Shown here: positions 54,626 through 64,000 of the stretch, piece by piece | Numbering within the stretch: position 1 is the stretch's first letter | How the letters are laid out: every line of letters starts with the position of its first letter | DNA from: Gerris lacustris | Lineage: Eukaryota; Arthropoda; Insecta; Hemiptera; Gerridae | Assembly (NCBI GenBank): GCA_951217055.1 | Contig: OX578276.1 | Location: 38,650,205-38,714,204, forward strand | DNA length: 64,000 bases | Direction of reading: 5' to 3' | The notes under the pieces: model-generated | The model's database searches: none | Seen by the model: only the letters and a program-made list of their open reading frames with translations | What the model was told of the DNA's origin: nothing | Made by a program: the position numbers and the translations under genes

Positions 54626-55170
54626 TAGGTGTGCAATGCAGTTGTCTGCTTGCAATATTGAGCTGAGCGTGCATTTTAATCTTAAACGATAAACATTTGT
54701 ATCTATAAAAAGCTGAAATCGGATCAAAAATAGTAAAATCTCTATTTTTTTTCTAAGCATTTTTTCCTGTTTTCTATTTTACCCCCTCTTAAAAATATGA
54801 CAAAAGTGAACATAACAATAATAACTGTACTCGTAAAGAGCTTTATAACGACAAGCATCATGAAGGGCATATACTATTTTCACTTTTTTACCCCGTACCC
54901 CCTACCCCTGTTTACGAATTTGGACCATTTCAGATTTATACCTTCCTGTGGTTGGTCACTATGACCGTGCCGAATTTTGTGCGAATCGGTTCAGCCGTTC
55001 AGGAGGAAACTTTTGTACCCCGTACCGAATTTCAGATTTATACCTTCCTGTGGTTAGTCACTATGACCGTGCCAAATTTTGATCAGATCGGTTCAGCCGT
55101 TCAGGAGGAGTAAGCGTCAGAAAAAATGCAAAGTGTAGTATAAGAGCTTCGCTTAGCTCAGCTCAATTAT
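54626..55170 (+). repeat. dispersed repeat with TTCAGCCGTTCAGGAGGA, plus copy
   Basis: Starts GTGTGCAATGCAGTTGTCTG and ends AGAGCTTCGCTTAGCTCAGC. The block TATACCTTCCTGTGGTT..TCAC with the CCGTTCAGGAGG string is present twice (54935-55010 and 55025-55110). Opposite-strand relative of 19335-19845. Confidence 0.8.
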
Positions 55171-56646
55171 TAAAGATGTAAGGGTTAGAGATGGTTGAGG
55201 GTGATCTGAGATGTATCCAGGTGGTTAGAGGTGGTTTGAGACGAGCCTAAAAAGGAAGGAGTGGGAGATTCCGACTCCAGACAAGCCGAGACAAAAAGGG
55301 GGGAGTGGGGGATCTGGAGGGAGGAGTGGGAGGTTCCGGTCCTTTGTTCTGAGATGCCATTTTATCTCCCAAAAGTCCCAAAATGCACCTACTTAGATGA
55401 TTCTGGATAGAAATATCTGAGTGCACGGCAGAGCACCAGGTTAAGTTCCAGCAAGCTTGCAATGTATCTTTACTTGAACCAATTCTCCCAGTTTTTTTCA
55501 CCCTCATATCTATGCTTCCTCTTAAATGAGCTTTAGAAATTTGAAACATAGATTAAGCTTAAGTAGCTTAGGACACTGTAAAAATATTGAGCCCTTAATA
55601 TTAAGCCTTTTCAAGAGTATTTAGATATGTTTATGTATTTAATATAATGATTATATTTGTATTGTCATTACCTAGTATTTAAGGTTGATATTAAAACAGA
55701 TTTTTTTTTACAATTTTGAATTTATTTTGACCCTAATAGTTTAGCTTAGGAGTTAGTAAGCAAATATCCATATTAGTTAGTAACTTAATATTCTTCTATC
55801 TGTCATTAGTTTTTATTTAAATTAAATATAAACAATCTAATGCTAGTAAAATAATTGAAAAAACTGGATCCATATCACTTTTAGCATGAATAATGAATGA
55901 TGATAGTACTATTTGGAGCAGCACATATTGATGATACAATAATGTTTAATCTATGTCATAAATCAATCGCTATTTACATAACCTTAGTATACAAGTGTTT
56001 TGGCTGATTCGCCAGCTTTGTTTACAAACATTGTACAATAATTTATTTTTTACAATTATTTCGAAATATGTTTTGGTTACACAACAGCGCAAAATCACTC
56101 TTTCTAATTAATATTTGTAGCATTTATTTGGCATTACATTTGAGACTTGCACCAATTTTGAAGGGGGGGCAACGTGATACGTGATACTGCTCCAGGGCGC
56201 TTCTTACCTAGTTACGCCACTGCTTCGGTACATTATTAAGTTAGCTAAGTGCATAGAGATACCTTTTGCGCTCAGAAACCAGTTTAGATGTACATATTTT
56301 ATACATAATTTTTTTCTTATCCTTAAATCCCCCCCCCCCCCCAAAAAAAATGAAAGTATGATTTATTTAACACTATAAACTGAAAACTAAAATTAATTTA
56401 AAATATAAAAAAAAATGTCCAAACTAAACCATTGACAGCAAATATTTTTTAAAATAGTTTTCGAATTAATGTGGCATTCTATCGTGTACTATACTTATGT
56501 TTTGCTTTTACTTTATAGTCTAAATTATTTCATTTTGCTTCCGAGCTTACCGAAGGCAATTATAAAGCATGTGGTGGTTCTAAAGAGAAGAAGCACTGTG
56601 ATTTAGGCTTACTGCTTCAGTGTAAATTTGTTTCTTAGAATTGTAA
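55171..56646. other. unassigned DNA
   Basis: The minus-strand frame at 55247-55549 has no recognised homology. AAGGGGGGGC followed by TTACGCCACTG near 56162-56222 looks like a worn terminus of the CAGTGGCGTA hAT family. Confidence 0.4.
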
Positions 56647-57073
56647 CTGAGCTAACAACCCTATCTTCTGACGAATGATCTGAGCTAACAACCCTATCTT
56701 CTGACGAATGATCTGAGCTAACAACCCTATCTTCTGATGAATGATCTGAGCTAACAACCCTATCTTCTGACGAATGATCTGAGCTAACAACCCTATCTTC
56801 TGACGAATGATCTGAGCTAACAACCCTATCTTCTGCCGAATGATCTGAGCTAACAACCCTATCTTCTGACGAATGATCTGAGCTAACAACCCTATCTTCT
56901 GACGAATGATCTGAGCTAACAACCCTATCTTCTGACGAATGATCTAAGCTAACAACCCTATCTTCTGACGAATGATCTGAGCTAACAACCCTATCTTCTG
57001 ATGAATGAACTGAGCTGTTATTAAAGATTGGGAACTGGTGTGTTGTGTGGCTAGCATAAGGGGGAGAAAACAT
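56647..57073 (-). repeat. 33-bp minisatellite, 11 units, open on the minus strand
   Basis: The unit CTGAGCTAACAACCCTATCT + TCTGACGAATGAT repeats about 11 times from 56647 to about 57016 with only single-base variants. Because 33 is a multiple of 3, the minus strand stays open. From an ATG at 57073 it encodes repeated SDHSSEDRVVS units (154 aa), and in another frame repeated LAQIIRQKIGL units. No splice signals, signal peptide or known domain support a gene. It is best treated as a minisatellite with coding potential. Confidence 0.9.
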
Positions 57074-58210
57074 AAAATCTACTTCGCTGCAACTCTGTCT
57101 AAGATAGGATCTGCAGTGTAAAAAGCTCTAACTTCAACCAACTTATGAATATATAATAGAGACATGAGGACCCCCTGATAGGACTTAATCTGTTTTATAT
57201 GCCCACTCAACAGTAAAATAAATATAAACTTGAAATCATTGTAGCAAAATATTATAAAACATCTTTAAATTGGTTTTATTATTTAAAATAGATTTTTTTT
57301 TTAAATTTAAAAGTGTAGAAAAATTTGGGAATGAAAAGTTTGAGTTTGTGAGGGACAGAGATTAGAGAGGGGGGACAAACAAACAAGAATCCTTACTTGT
57401 ACTGGATGTATTAGACCTTGGTGAACTTACTTGGACTAAACAATTATCTGGTGTACGAGTACAGACGAGCGGAAAGTTTATGTTTACCTTAGAGCTCAAT
57501 ACTCAATAAAGATCAATCACTCTTTTTCCAGTATAATATTCTATTAACCCTAGGGAACGTGCGGTCCTGTATAAGGCCTAAATTTAAGATAAAACTGTGA
57601 AATTTAGATAGAAATGGGAACAATTGGAAAATAGGGATTTTTCTAGCAACATTTCTTGCTTTTATCAAGAGAATCAGTCACTGTTTGACATCGTGCGTGA
57701 TTATACTTCAATTCTGTGCCCAAATTGTCCTGACAGGGCACCAATTTCACATAAATTTTATTATTACGCTAATTTTAGTGAAATCCATACATATAATACA
57801 ACATAAATTAATATAGTATCAGTATTCAAAAATAAAATAATCTGGGGGCCCGGCAGTGCCCCGGCCAAGTCAAGCACAGCTGTACCATATCCTTTACTGG
57901 AACCATTTCAAGGCATTTTGGATCCCTCTCTATAATCTTATTAATAATACTTAGATATGTAAAAATTAATTTTAAGTTAGTGTTCATTGCAGACAGAACC
58001 AGAAATATAAATTTCACACTTCTACCTATATTGGTTTAAAAGATATATGAATCTAGTTTTGTTATTTGACACTGACTCATAATTCTAAGGTACTTAGCTA
58101 CCCAACAAACTTGAAATTTTGGGCTGGGGGGGGGGGCACGTGCCCTCTGTGCCAAAAAATATAATTTTTTTCCTCATTTCCTGGGAACTAGGGGGGGGGG
58201 GGGGGAGGAC
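57074..58210. other. unassigned DNA ending in G-rich tracts
   Basis: No gene recognised. Two G runs lie at about 58125-58136 and 58191-58205. Confidence 0.4.
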
Positions 58211-58339
58211 AGTGGTGTATCCAGCGGCTAGGTCTGGGAGGGGGGGGGGGCACATTCTAAGTCAGTTTAGATTAAGGGGGAGGGGGTATTCGTAGTTGTA
58301 CCAAGAAAAGGGAACTACTTATTCAACAAAGCAGCTGCT

Positions 58340-58370
<31 letters not shown>

Positions 58371-58480
58371 GTACAACTAATAAACAAAAAGATCTCCGCG
58401 CCCAAGTAGCAACTGTTATAGAATGTATTCGTTAGAAAATGTTATGCTGATGCACGTCGCACTTGCATCCTCGGTGTGTA
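58211..58480 (+). mobile_element. hAT-like left end, same family as 53330-53741
   Basis: CAGTGGTGTATCCAGCGG is followed by a G run, TAAGTCAGTTTAGATTAAGG, a long C run and AAAATGTACAACTAATAAAC. No right terminus found. Another hAT-like start (CAGTGGCATACC) occurs near 58800. Confidence 0.5.
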
Positions 58481-58984
58481 AGCTCTCGTTCAGTTATACA
58501 GTCCGGTGTTTAAGTGGCATGCATCTTGCCACCAGGACGCATGCGTCCTGTGACTTGCTACTTCGGTGTGAAAGCCGCCTTAGTCTTATGACCGGGAAAG
58601 GTATTTCCAGAAGGTGGACCTCGCTAATTGTCACATGGGGCATCGCAATATCTACCTGAACATCACTTGTCTCACTCAAACCAACACAATGGGAGGCTGT
58701 TTTCTGTATCTGAATTTGAATTAGCATGCATTCTGACTGTAACCATTCTACAGATAATCTGAGAACAGACAAAAATCCATGTACCTGTTCTCTAAATACA
58801 GTGGCATACCTAACAAGGCTTGCAGTTATATGATATTGGGGTTAGGCATAGAAAAAAAAATCAGCCTCTGACAATTCCTCATTGCGGAACCCATCAATAA
58901 ATCATACAACCATAATTGTAGATATAAGAGGACCATCTTCATATTCCGTAGGTAGTAACATTTAAGACAATGAACATACTTATT
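58481..58984. other. unassigned DNA
   Basis: No supported gene; the overlapping frames on both strands at 58423-58772 have no recognised homology. Confidence 0.4.
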
Positions 58985-59807
58985 TAGTCCAGTCAAATGG
59001 TGCACAAAATGGGCTCGAAGTGGAAAGTTCTGGTGTAATTGAATTTAGTGGTTTATTTTAGGTTTTTTGGGGTGCTGAACAGAAATCTAAAGTTGACCAA
59101 CAAAATTTCCCCCCGCAAATATGAGAAATTGTCAAAAACAATTTTTTTGTGGTTTTCCGCTTATAACTTTTAGGAAAAAAAACACAATAATAGCATAAAA
59201 ATATGTTGTTTTTTTCCATTTCACCCCCCTCTTATATAAAAATACACACAAAAGACAATATTGTACATAACAACAATTAATGTACTCATAAAGAGCTTTC
59301 CAATGACATGTACCTTGAAGGGTATATACTATTTTGACTTATGTATCCCGTACCCCTGTGTACCAAATTATTTTTAAAACCCATCCAAATTCTAAACCAA
59401 AATTTTTGTATATAATCATAAGCCAATACGTAGATTTCTTTGAAAATTGGATCGTTAAATCAAGGTCCATTACTGTTTTTCCCATAAATTACTAATTTTC
59501 CTGATATTTCAACTCCCATTTCCGTGAAAACCATATGACGTACAAAAAACGTTATAGACATAAATTGAAGGTTATTTTCTCATTTATATTTTACTACTGG
59601 ACCACTTTTTGCGTGAATAGACTGCTTTGCAAGTTATAAGCGGAAAACCACAAAACAAAATGGTTATTGACGATTTCTCATATTTTCGGGGGGAAATTTT
59701 GTTGGACAACTTCAGATTTGTGTTCAGCACCCCCAAAAACATAAAATAAACCATTAAAATCAATTACACCAGAACTTTCCACTTCAAACTACCATTTGAC
59801 TGGACTA
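58985..59807. mobile_element. DNA element with ~175-bp terminal inverted repeats
   Basis: Left TAGTCCAGTCAAATGGT through GTGGTTTTCCGCTTATAACT (58985-59170) is mirrored by AGTTATAAGCGGAAAACCAC through ACCATTTGACTGGACTA (59633-59807). TA or TTA at the ends could be the target duplication. The interior holds a fragment of the 54626-type repeat (59215-59370) and no transposase. Confidence 0.75.
59215..59370 (+). repeat. fragment of the 54626-type dispersed repeat
   Basis: CCCCTCTTATA, AATGTACTCATAAAGAGCTT, GAAGGGTATATACTATTTT and CCCGTACCCCTGTGTACCAA match 54780-54930. Confidence 0.75.
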
Positions 59808-60734
59808 ATTGTTATCATATTAATACATATGACATATGATATTATCATATTTATAAATAATCTGACAAATATTATCATATTATGATACTAATTTTCTTGG
59901 TTACTCACCCATGGGTGGTTAACAACTAAATGAGGTATATTGTGTGCTTACTATACCATGTATAAGGAATTCGTTTGTCTGAATAGCTATTAAGACACAG
60001 GGATATTCAGTTCAAAGAACTTTTGGACTGTATGTTGAGGTGATTTTATCCCTTAATCTAATTAAGTATTATGACAAGGAAATATTTACACATTAAAGTA
60101 ATTTGGGGTGTGTAACAAAGTAAATGGGTGTCATTACTATTATATACTCAATTTGTGTTCGTTATTATTATATTTTATGTTACACTTAAAATTATTTAAC
60201 ATTTTTTTCGATTTAATAATTATATAAAGAATTAAAACAATTATTATTATTATTTTTTTTTTTTTAAATAAAAATCTCTTTATTTCCACAATTAATAAGT
60301 ACATATACATATACACAAAAATTACAAAATTTACAGAAAGTTACATTACATAAAACTTTTTTAAAACGATTAACTCTATATATATTATACCTTTATTCTG
60401 TACATATTTTTATCTGTACATATTTATATTATTATTATTTATTTATTTTTACTTAATAGATTAAAACTTGGTAGACTGAGAATTTATGGTATTAATTAAA
60501 TATTGAATTAAAACTTATGATGGAAGTAAATGAATATAGATTAATAAAATACATAAATAAAATCTAATTTCTTGTATAATATTATTCAATAGAAATATAA
60601 TGATATCTATCTATAAACCATCATAGTGTAATAAATGAAAAAAAAAAAATAATAATAATAAAATAAAATAAATACATAATAATTATGTGGATATCAATTA
60701 TTGTGAATTAAATTGAAATTGAGGATAGTGGAGA
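59808..60734. other. AT-rich DNA, possible retroelement 3' end
   Basis: A T run at 60252-60266 followed by ATCTCTTTATTTCCACAATT and a CATATACATATACACA stretch resembles the 3' UTR and tail of a minus-strand non-LTR element like that at 30491, but no ORF is attached. Confidence 0.35.
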
Positions 60735-61030
60735 TATGTTTTTTGCAATATTTCGTCTCTACTTTGGGACATTATCAAGCCTGATTTTTTTTTCTTAATT
60801 TTAGATTAGACTAAAATCACATTTATATTTATTATACACATTTATGTAACATAAAAATTTAAAATAATAATTTATAAATAAAAAAATAAAAAATAATTTT
60901 AAATTTTTATGTTAGATAAATGTGCATACTAAATATAAATGTAAAAGATTTTTGTCTAATCCAAAATTAAAATTTTTTTCAGGCTTGATCATGTCCCAAA
61001 GTAGGGTCGAAATATCGCAAAAATCGTAGT
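60735..61030. repeat. inverted pair of GAAATAT hairpin motifs
   Basis: 60744-60783 (minus) and 60980-61019 (plus) each read CTTGAT.ATGTCCCAAAGTA followed by GGGTCGAAATATCGC or GAGACGAAATATTGC. Further inward matches include ATTTATATTTA and AAATGTG. The motifs point away from each other. Confidence 0.75.
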
Positions 61031-61079
61031 TGGTTTTTTATTATACCTCTAAAGACCTATAAAAGAAAACTTAATAACA

Positions 61080-61235
61080 GATCACTTGAAAAATACACTC
61101 CCGCGCCGGGATTGGACGGGAGTGTATTTTTCACTGTCTGTTTCCCGTAGTAAATAATAATTATAATTTGATTTAAATTAAAATTTAAACTTTCCGTAGT
61201 ATGAAAACTACCAAAAACTTAAAATTGAATAACAG
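61080..61235 (+). repeat. half of the 50751-type palindrome repeat
   Basis: GAAAAATACACTCCCG pairs with CGGGAGTGTATTTTTC around a short G/C centre (61089-61133). This is followed by CTGTCTGTTTCCCGTAGT and TTTCCGTAGTATGAAAACTA as at 50840-51000. Confidence 0.8.
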
Positions 61236-62337
61236 ATCACTTTGATGTCACTACTGCTCATTACTTTGAATTTTTGCATTTTGAATTGAACATCCAGAAA
61301 ATGTCCCAAAATTGTCCACACTAGATCCTAAGGGATATGATATAGTTGTTCCTTCTGGTTTTTAGAAGGGTGGATGTGGTGTTAAATTTTAGACAACCGT
61401 AGGTTAATTTTTTTCTGTTCATGGGATGTGCCAATAAACAAAGTAACTCGTCTTACAGATATCCTATGGACAAAATTGTGCTAAAGTAGTCTCACTAATC
61501 CGAATTTGATGGGACCAGGCACACTCCTCAATTTAAAGTTTATTGATTGTAAATTATTGAGGTCTATCTGGATTGACCAGATGTACAGACTAACGGAGTC
61601 TGGAATTAATGAGACTCCACTGTACTTGGGATTAGAGTTATCAGCCATAGTTGATTTTTTGAGTTCAAGTTTAGGGAACCTCCCCTATATTATAAAAGTT
61701 TTTTGTAAAATAATTAAAATAAATGACAATTAAATAAATTATAAATGTACCTCATTCATAGTCAAAATAAAAATGTTTCTTGCTAATAATTAGCATCCTT
61801 AATAATTAATCTAATTACTTTTACATCTCTCCTACAATTAATTTCAATTTGTGGATAATGTGTTTCCTAATAGAGGACACTTGTGAAAAGCAGAGAAAAT
61901 TATTCTATTTTTACTCCACTTAAGTGTCTGCTGTAGAGAAGAAGTTTTACTAGACATTCATTAATTTCCATTTATAAATTAAAATTCAATATTTTTTTTT
62001 CATTATTTAAAATTTTACGAGAGAAGAAAATAAAAAAAACAACATTTCATTCTGCACCTCAAAAGTTTATTACTGTAAGTCCCAAAATTTTTAAATTTAC
62101 ATTTCTTTTGTGGTTCTGCATTACACTGGTAGATAATTGATGTCAAGTATTATAACTCATTTTTTTAGTAAATAATGAGACAATCAATATAAAAATGTTT
62201 TATTTTAAAGAAAGACTCAATTTTTCCAGTATTTAACAAGCAGAAATAAATAGCTCTTCAGCAATGCTAACATGAGACTTACAATAATTTAACGCTAAGG
62301 TACATTTACATCACATGCAAGTTTCCAAAACAAATAA

Positions 62338-62340
<3 letters not shown>
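61236..62340. other. AT-rich DNA with a possible pogo-like MITE
   Basis: AGTAGTCTCACTAATCCGAA (about 61485) and GGAATTAATGAGACTCCACTG (61602-61622) are weak inverted ends flanked by TA, like pogo/Tigger termini. The ORF at 61506-61733 spans it and is not supported as a gene. Confidence 0.35.
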
Positions 62341-63212
<872 letters not shown>

Positions 63213-63540
63213 ATTAATGCTTAATGACTGGTGATGAATGTTTGAAGCAAAGAAATCACAACATTTTTTTGGCTTAATGACTGGCGATGAATGTTTGAAG
63301 CAAAGAAATCACAACATTTTTTTGGCTTAATGACTGGCAATGAATGTTTGAAGCAAAGAAATCACAACATTTTTTTGGCTTAATGACTGGCGATGAATGT
63401 TTGAAGCAAAGAAATCACAACATTTTTTTGGCTTAATGACTGGCAATGAATGTTTGAAGCAAAGAAATCACAACATTTTTTTGGCTTAATGACTGGCAAT
63501 GAATGTTTGAAGCAAAGAAATCACAACATTTTTTTGGCTT
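63213..63540 (+). repeat. 53-bp minisatellite, 6 units
   Basis: GGCTTAATGACTGGC recurs at 63271, 63324, 63377, 63430 and 63483, with a further, slightly diverged unit before them. The period is exactly 53 bp. Units differ only at one G/A position after CTGGC. Confidence 0.95.
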
Positions 63541-63599
63541 AATCAAAAATACTATCTTCCTCCTGATCTTACATGGCTAATTTCCCCTCATATGCATCT

Positions 63600-63778
63600 T
63601 CAGCCCTAATTATTTATTTTTATTTTATTACTACAACTAATTCTGCCATTAATAATCTTCAGAGTAATTTTTTAAATTAATAAAATATTGATAATATCAT
63701 TTTTAATAAAAATATTATTGGTACAGTGGTATTCATTAGCGTTTATGAGACTAGCTGGTCTTCCCTTTACTTCTGTCT
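63600..63778 (-). other. putative 3' UTR of the terminal exon
   Basis: On the minus strand, ATAAAATAAAAATAAA-type polyadenylation hexamers (AATAAA) lie near 63611-63631, about 150 nt after the stop codon. Cleavage site not determined. Confidence 0.4.
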
Positions 63779-63846
63779 TCATTCTGTATTCCGAGGACCT
63801 TGCGTCATTTCATCATCTTCACCACCTTCACAATCAATCTTTTGCT
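63779..63846 (-). CDS. putative terminal coding exon of a gene beyond the right edge
   Basis: On the minus strand a pyrimidine-rich tract ending TTTCAATTTCAG (63858-63847) is followed by AG and 21 codons to TGA at 63781-63779. The peptide is acidic: QKIDCEGGEDDEMTQGPRNT. The strong acceptor, the in-phase stop and an AATAAA about 150 nt on together support a last exon. The two leading bases complete a codon from the previous exon, which lies outside the window. I do not recognise the protein; an acidic tail fits many nuclear or chaperone-type proteins, but no function is claimed. Confidence 0.55.
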
Positions 63847-63959
63847 CTGAAATTGAAAAAAAAATTAAGTAAAATGTACATACATAAACATCTGAAGAAC
63901 AAAATTTGTAATAAAAAAGACCACTTTTTTTGGTATTTGGTTAAGCTACATATAAGTAG

Positions 63960-64000
63960 CTATATATTATTATTGTTATCTATCTATCTATATATATATA
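63960..64000. repeat. TATC/TA microsatellite at the right edge
   Basis: A short run of TATC tetranucleotides (63979-63991) followed by TA dinucleotides, probably intronic. Confidence 0.8.

Noticed and set aside
63213..63540. CRISPR-like array of 53-bp units
   Set aside because: No variable spacers; whole units are identical, so it is a minisatellite.

Overview
The window looks like transposon-rich, AT-rich nuclear DNA of an insect or other arthropod. The evidence is the families present (BEL/Pao and RTE retrotransposons, hAT, mariner, piggyBac, pogo-like and Harbinger-like elements, a Polinton remnant, a tRNA-derived SINE), GT-AG splice signals, long TA microsatellites and no bacterial-type gene packing. 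A hemipteran is possible but is a guess. Only two short stretches look like host exons, both on the minus strand: a putative first coding exon with an EF-hand-like start (24584-24648, strong GTAAGT donor) and a putative terminal exon (63779-63846) at the right edge. Almost everything else is mobile or repeated DNA, much of it nested.

Left third (1-25 kb). A degraded Jockey/R1/LOA-type non-LTR reverse transcriptase runs off the left edge. It is followed by a hAT MITE with an exact 8-bp target duplication (2988-3608), a fold-back element with a tRNA-derived SINE in its spacer (4537-5682), two copies of a palindrome-cored repeat (5681-7912), a 24-monomer minisatellite with a 261-bp higher-order repeat (9225-10870) and a ~130-bp tandem array. 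A 2.4-kb hAT element (13092-15491) contains a 5'-truncated non-LTR copy and its own transposase C-terminal remnant. A broken gene of an uncharacterised family (PIN/FEN-like core, RVYHQ..W motif, cysteine-rich tail) is split by another hAT element (18757-22080).

Middle (25-48 kb). The centrepiece is an RTE-type element on the minus strand (30491-38300) with open ORF1 and ORF2, cut by a very young BEL/Pao element (33259-37380). Its 205-bp LTRs look identical, its TSD is GTCGT, and one 961-aa ORF keeps Gag and protease while most of the reverse transcriptase and integrase is deleted. Further right are a two-copy TIR family, a mariner transposase fossil, a Harbinger-like MITE, three small hairpins whose arms changed in step, and several nested MITEs.

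Right third (48-64 kb). A piggyBac-like transposase fossil (49230-50750) lies next to remnants of a Polinton/Maverick-type element: a packaging-ATPase-like fragment (minus), protein-primed DNA polymerase B C-terminus (plus, DTDS changed to DTNS), and zinc-finger exons with splice signals. Then come a 33-bp minisatellite open in two frames, an element with ~175-bp inverted ends, outward-facing hairpin motifs resembling decayed hammerhead ribozymes, a 53-bp minisatellite and the terminal exon.

There is no operon-like cooperation among genes. The coherent story is serial insertion, non-autonomous derivatives and local tandem amplification. All calls rest on reading the sequence and recalled family features; no searches were run.
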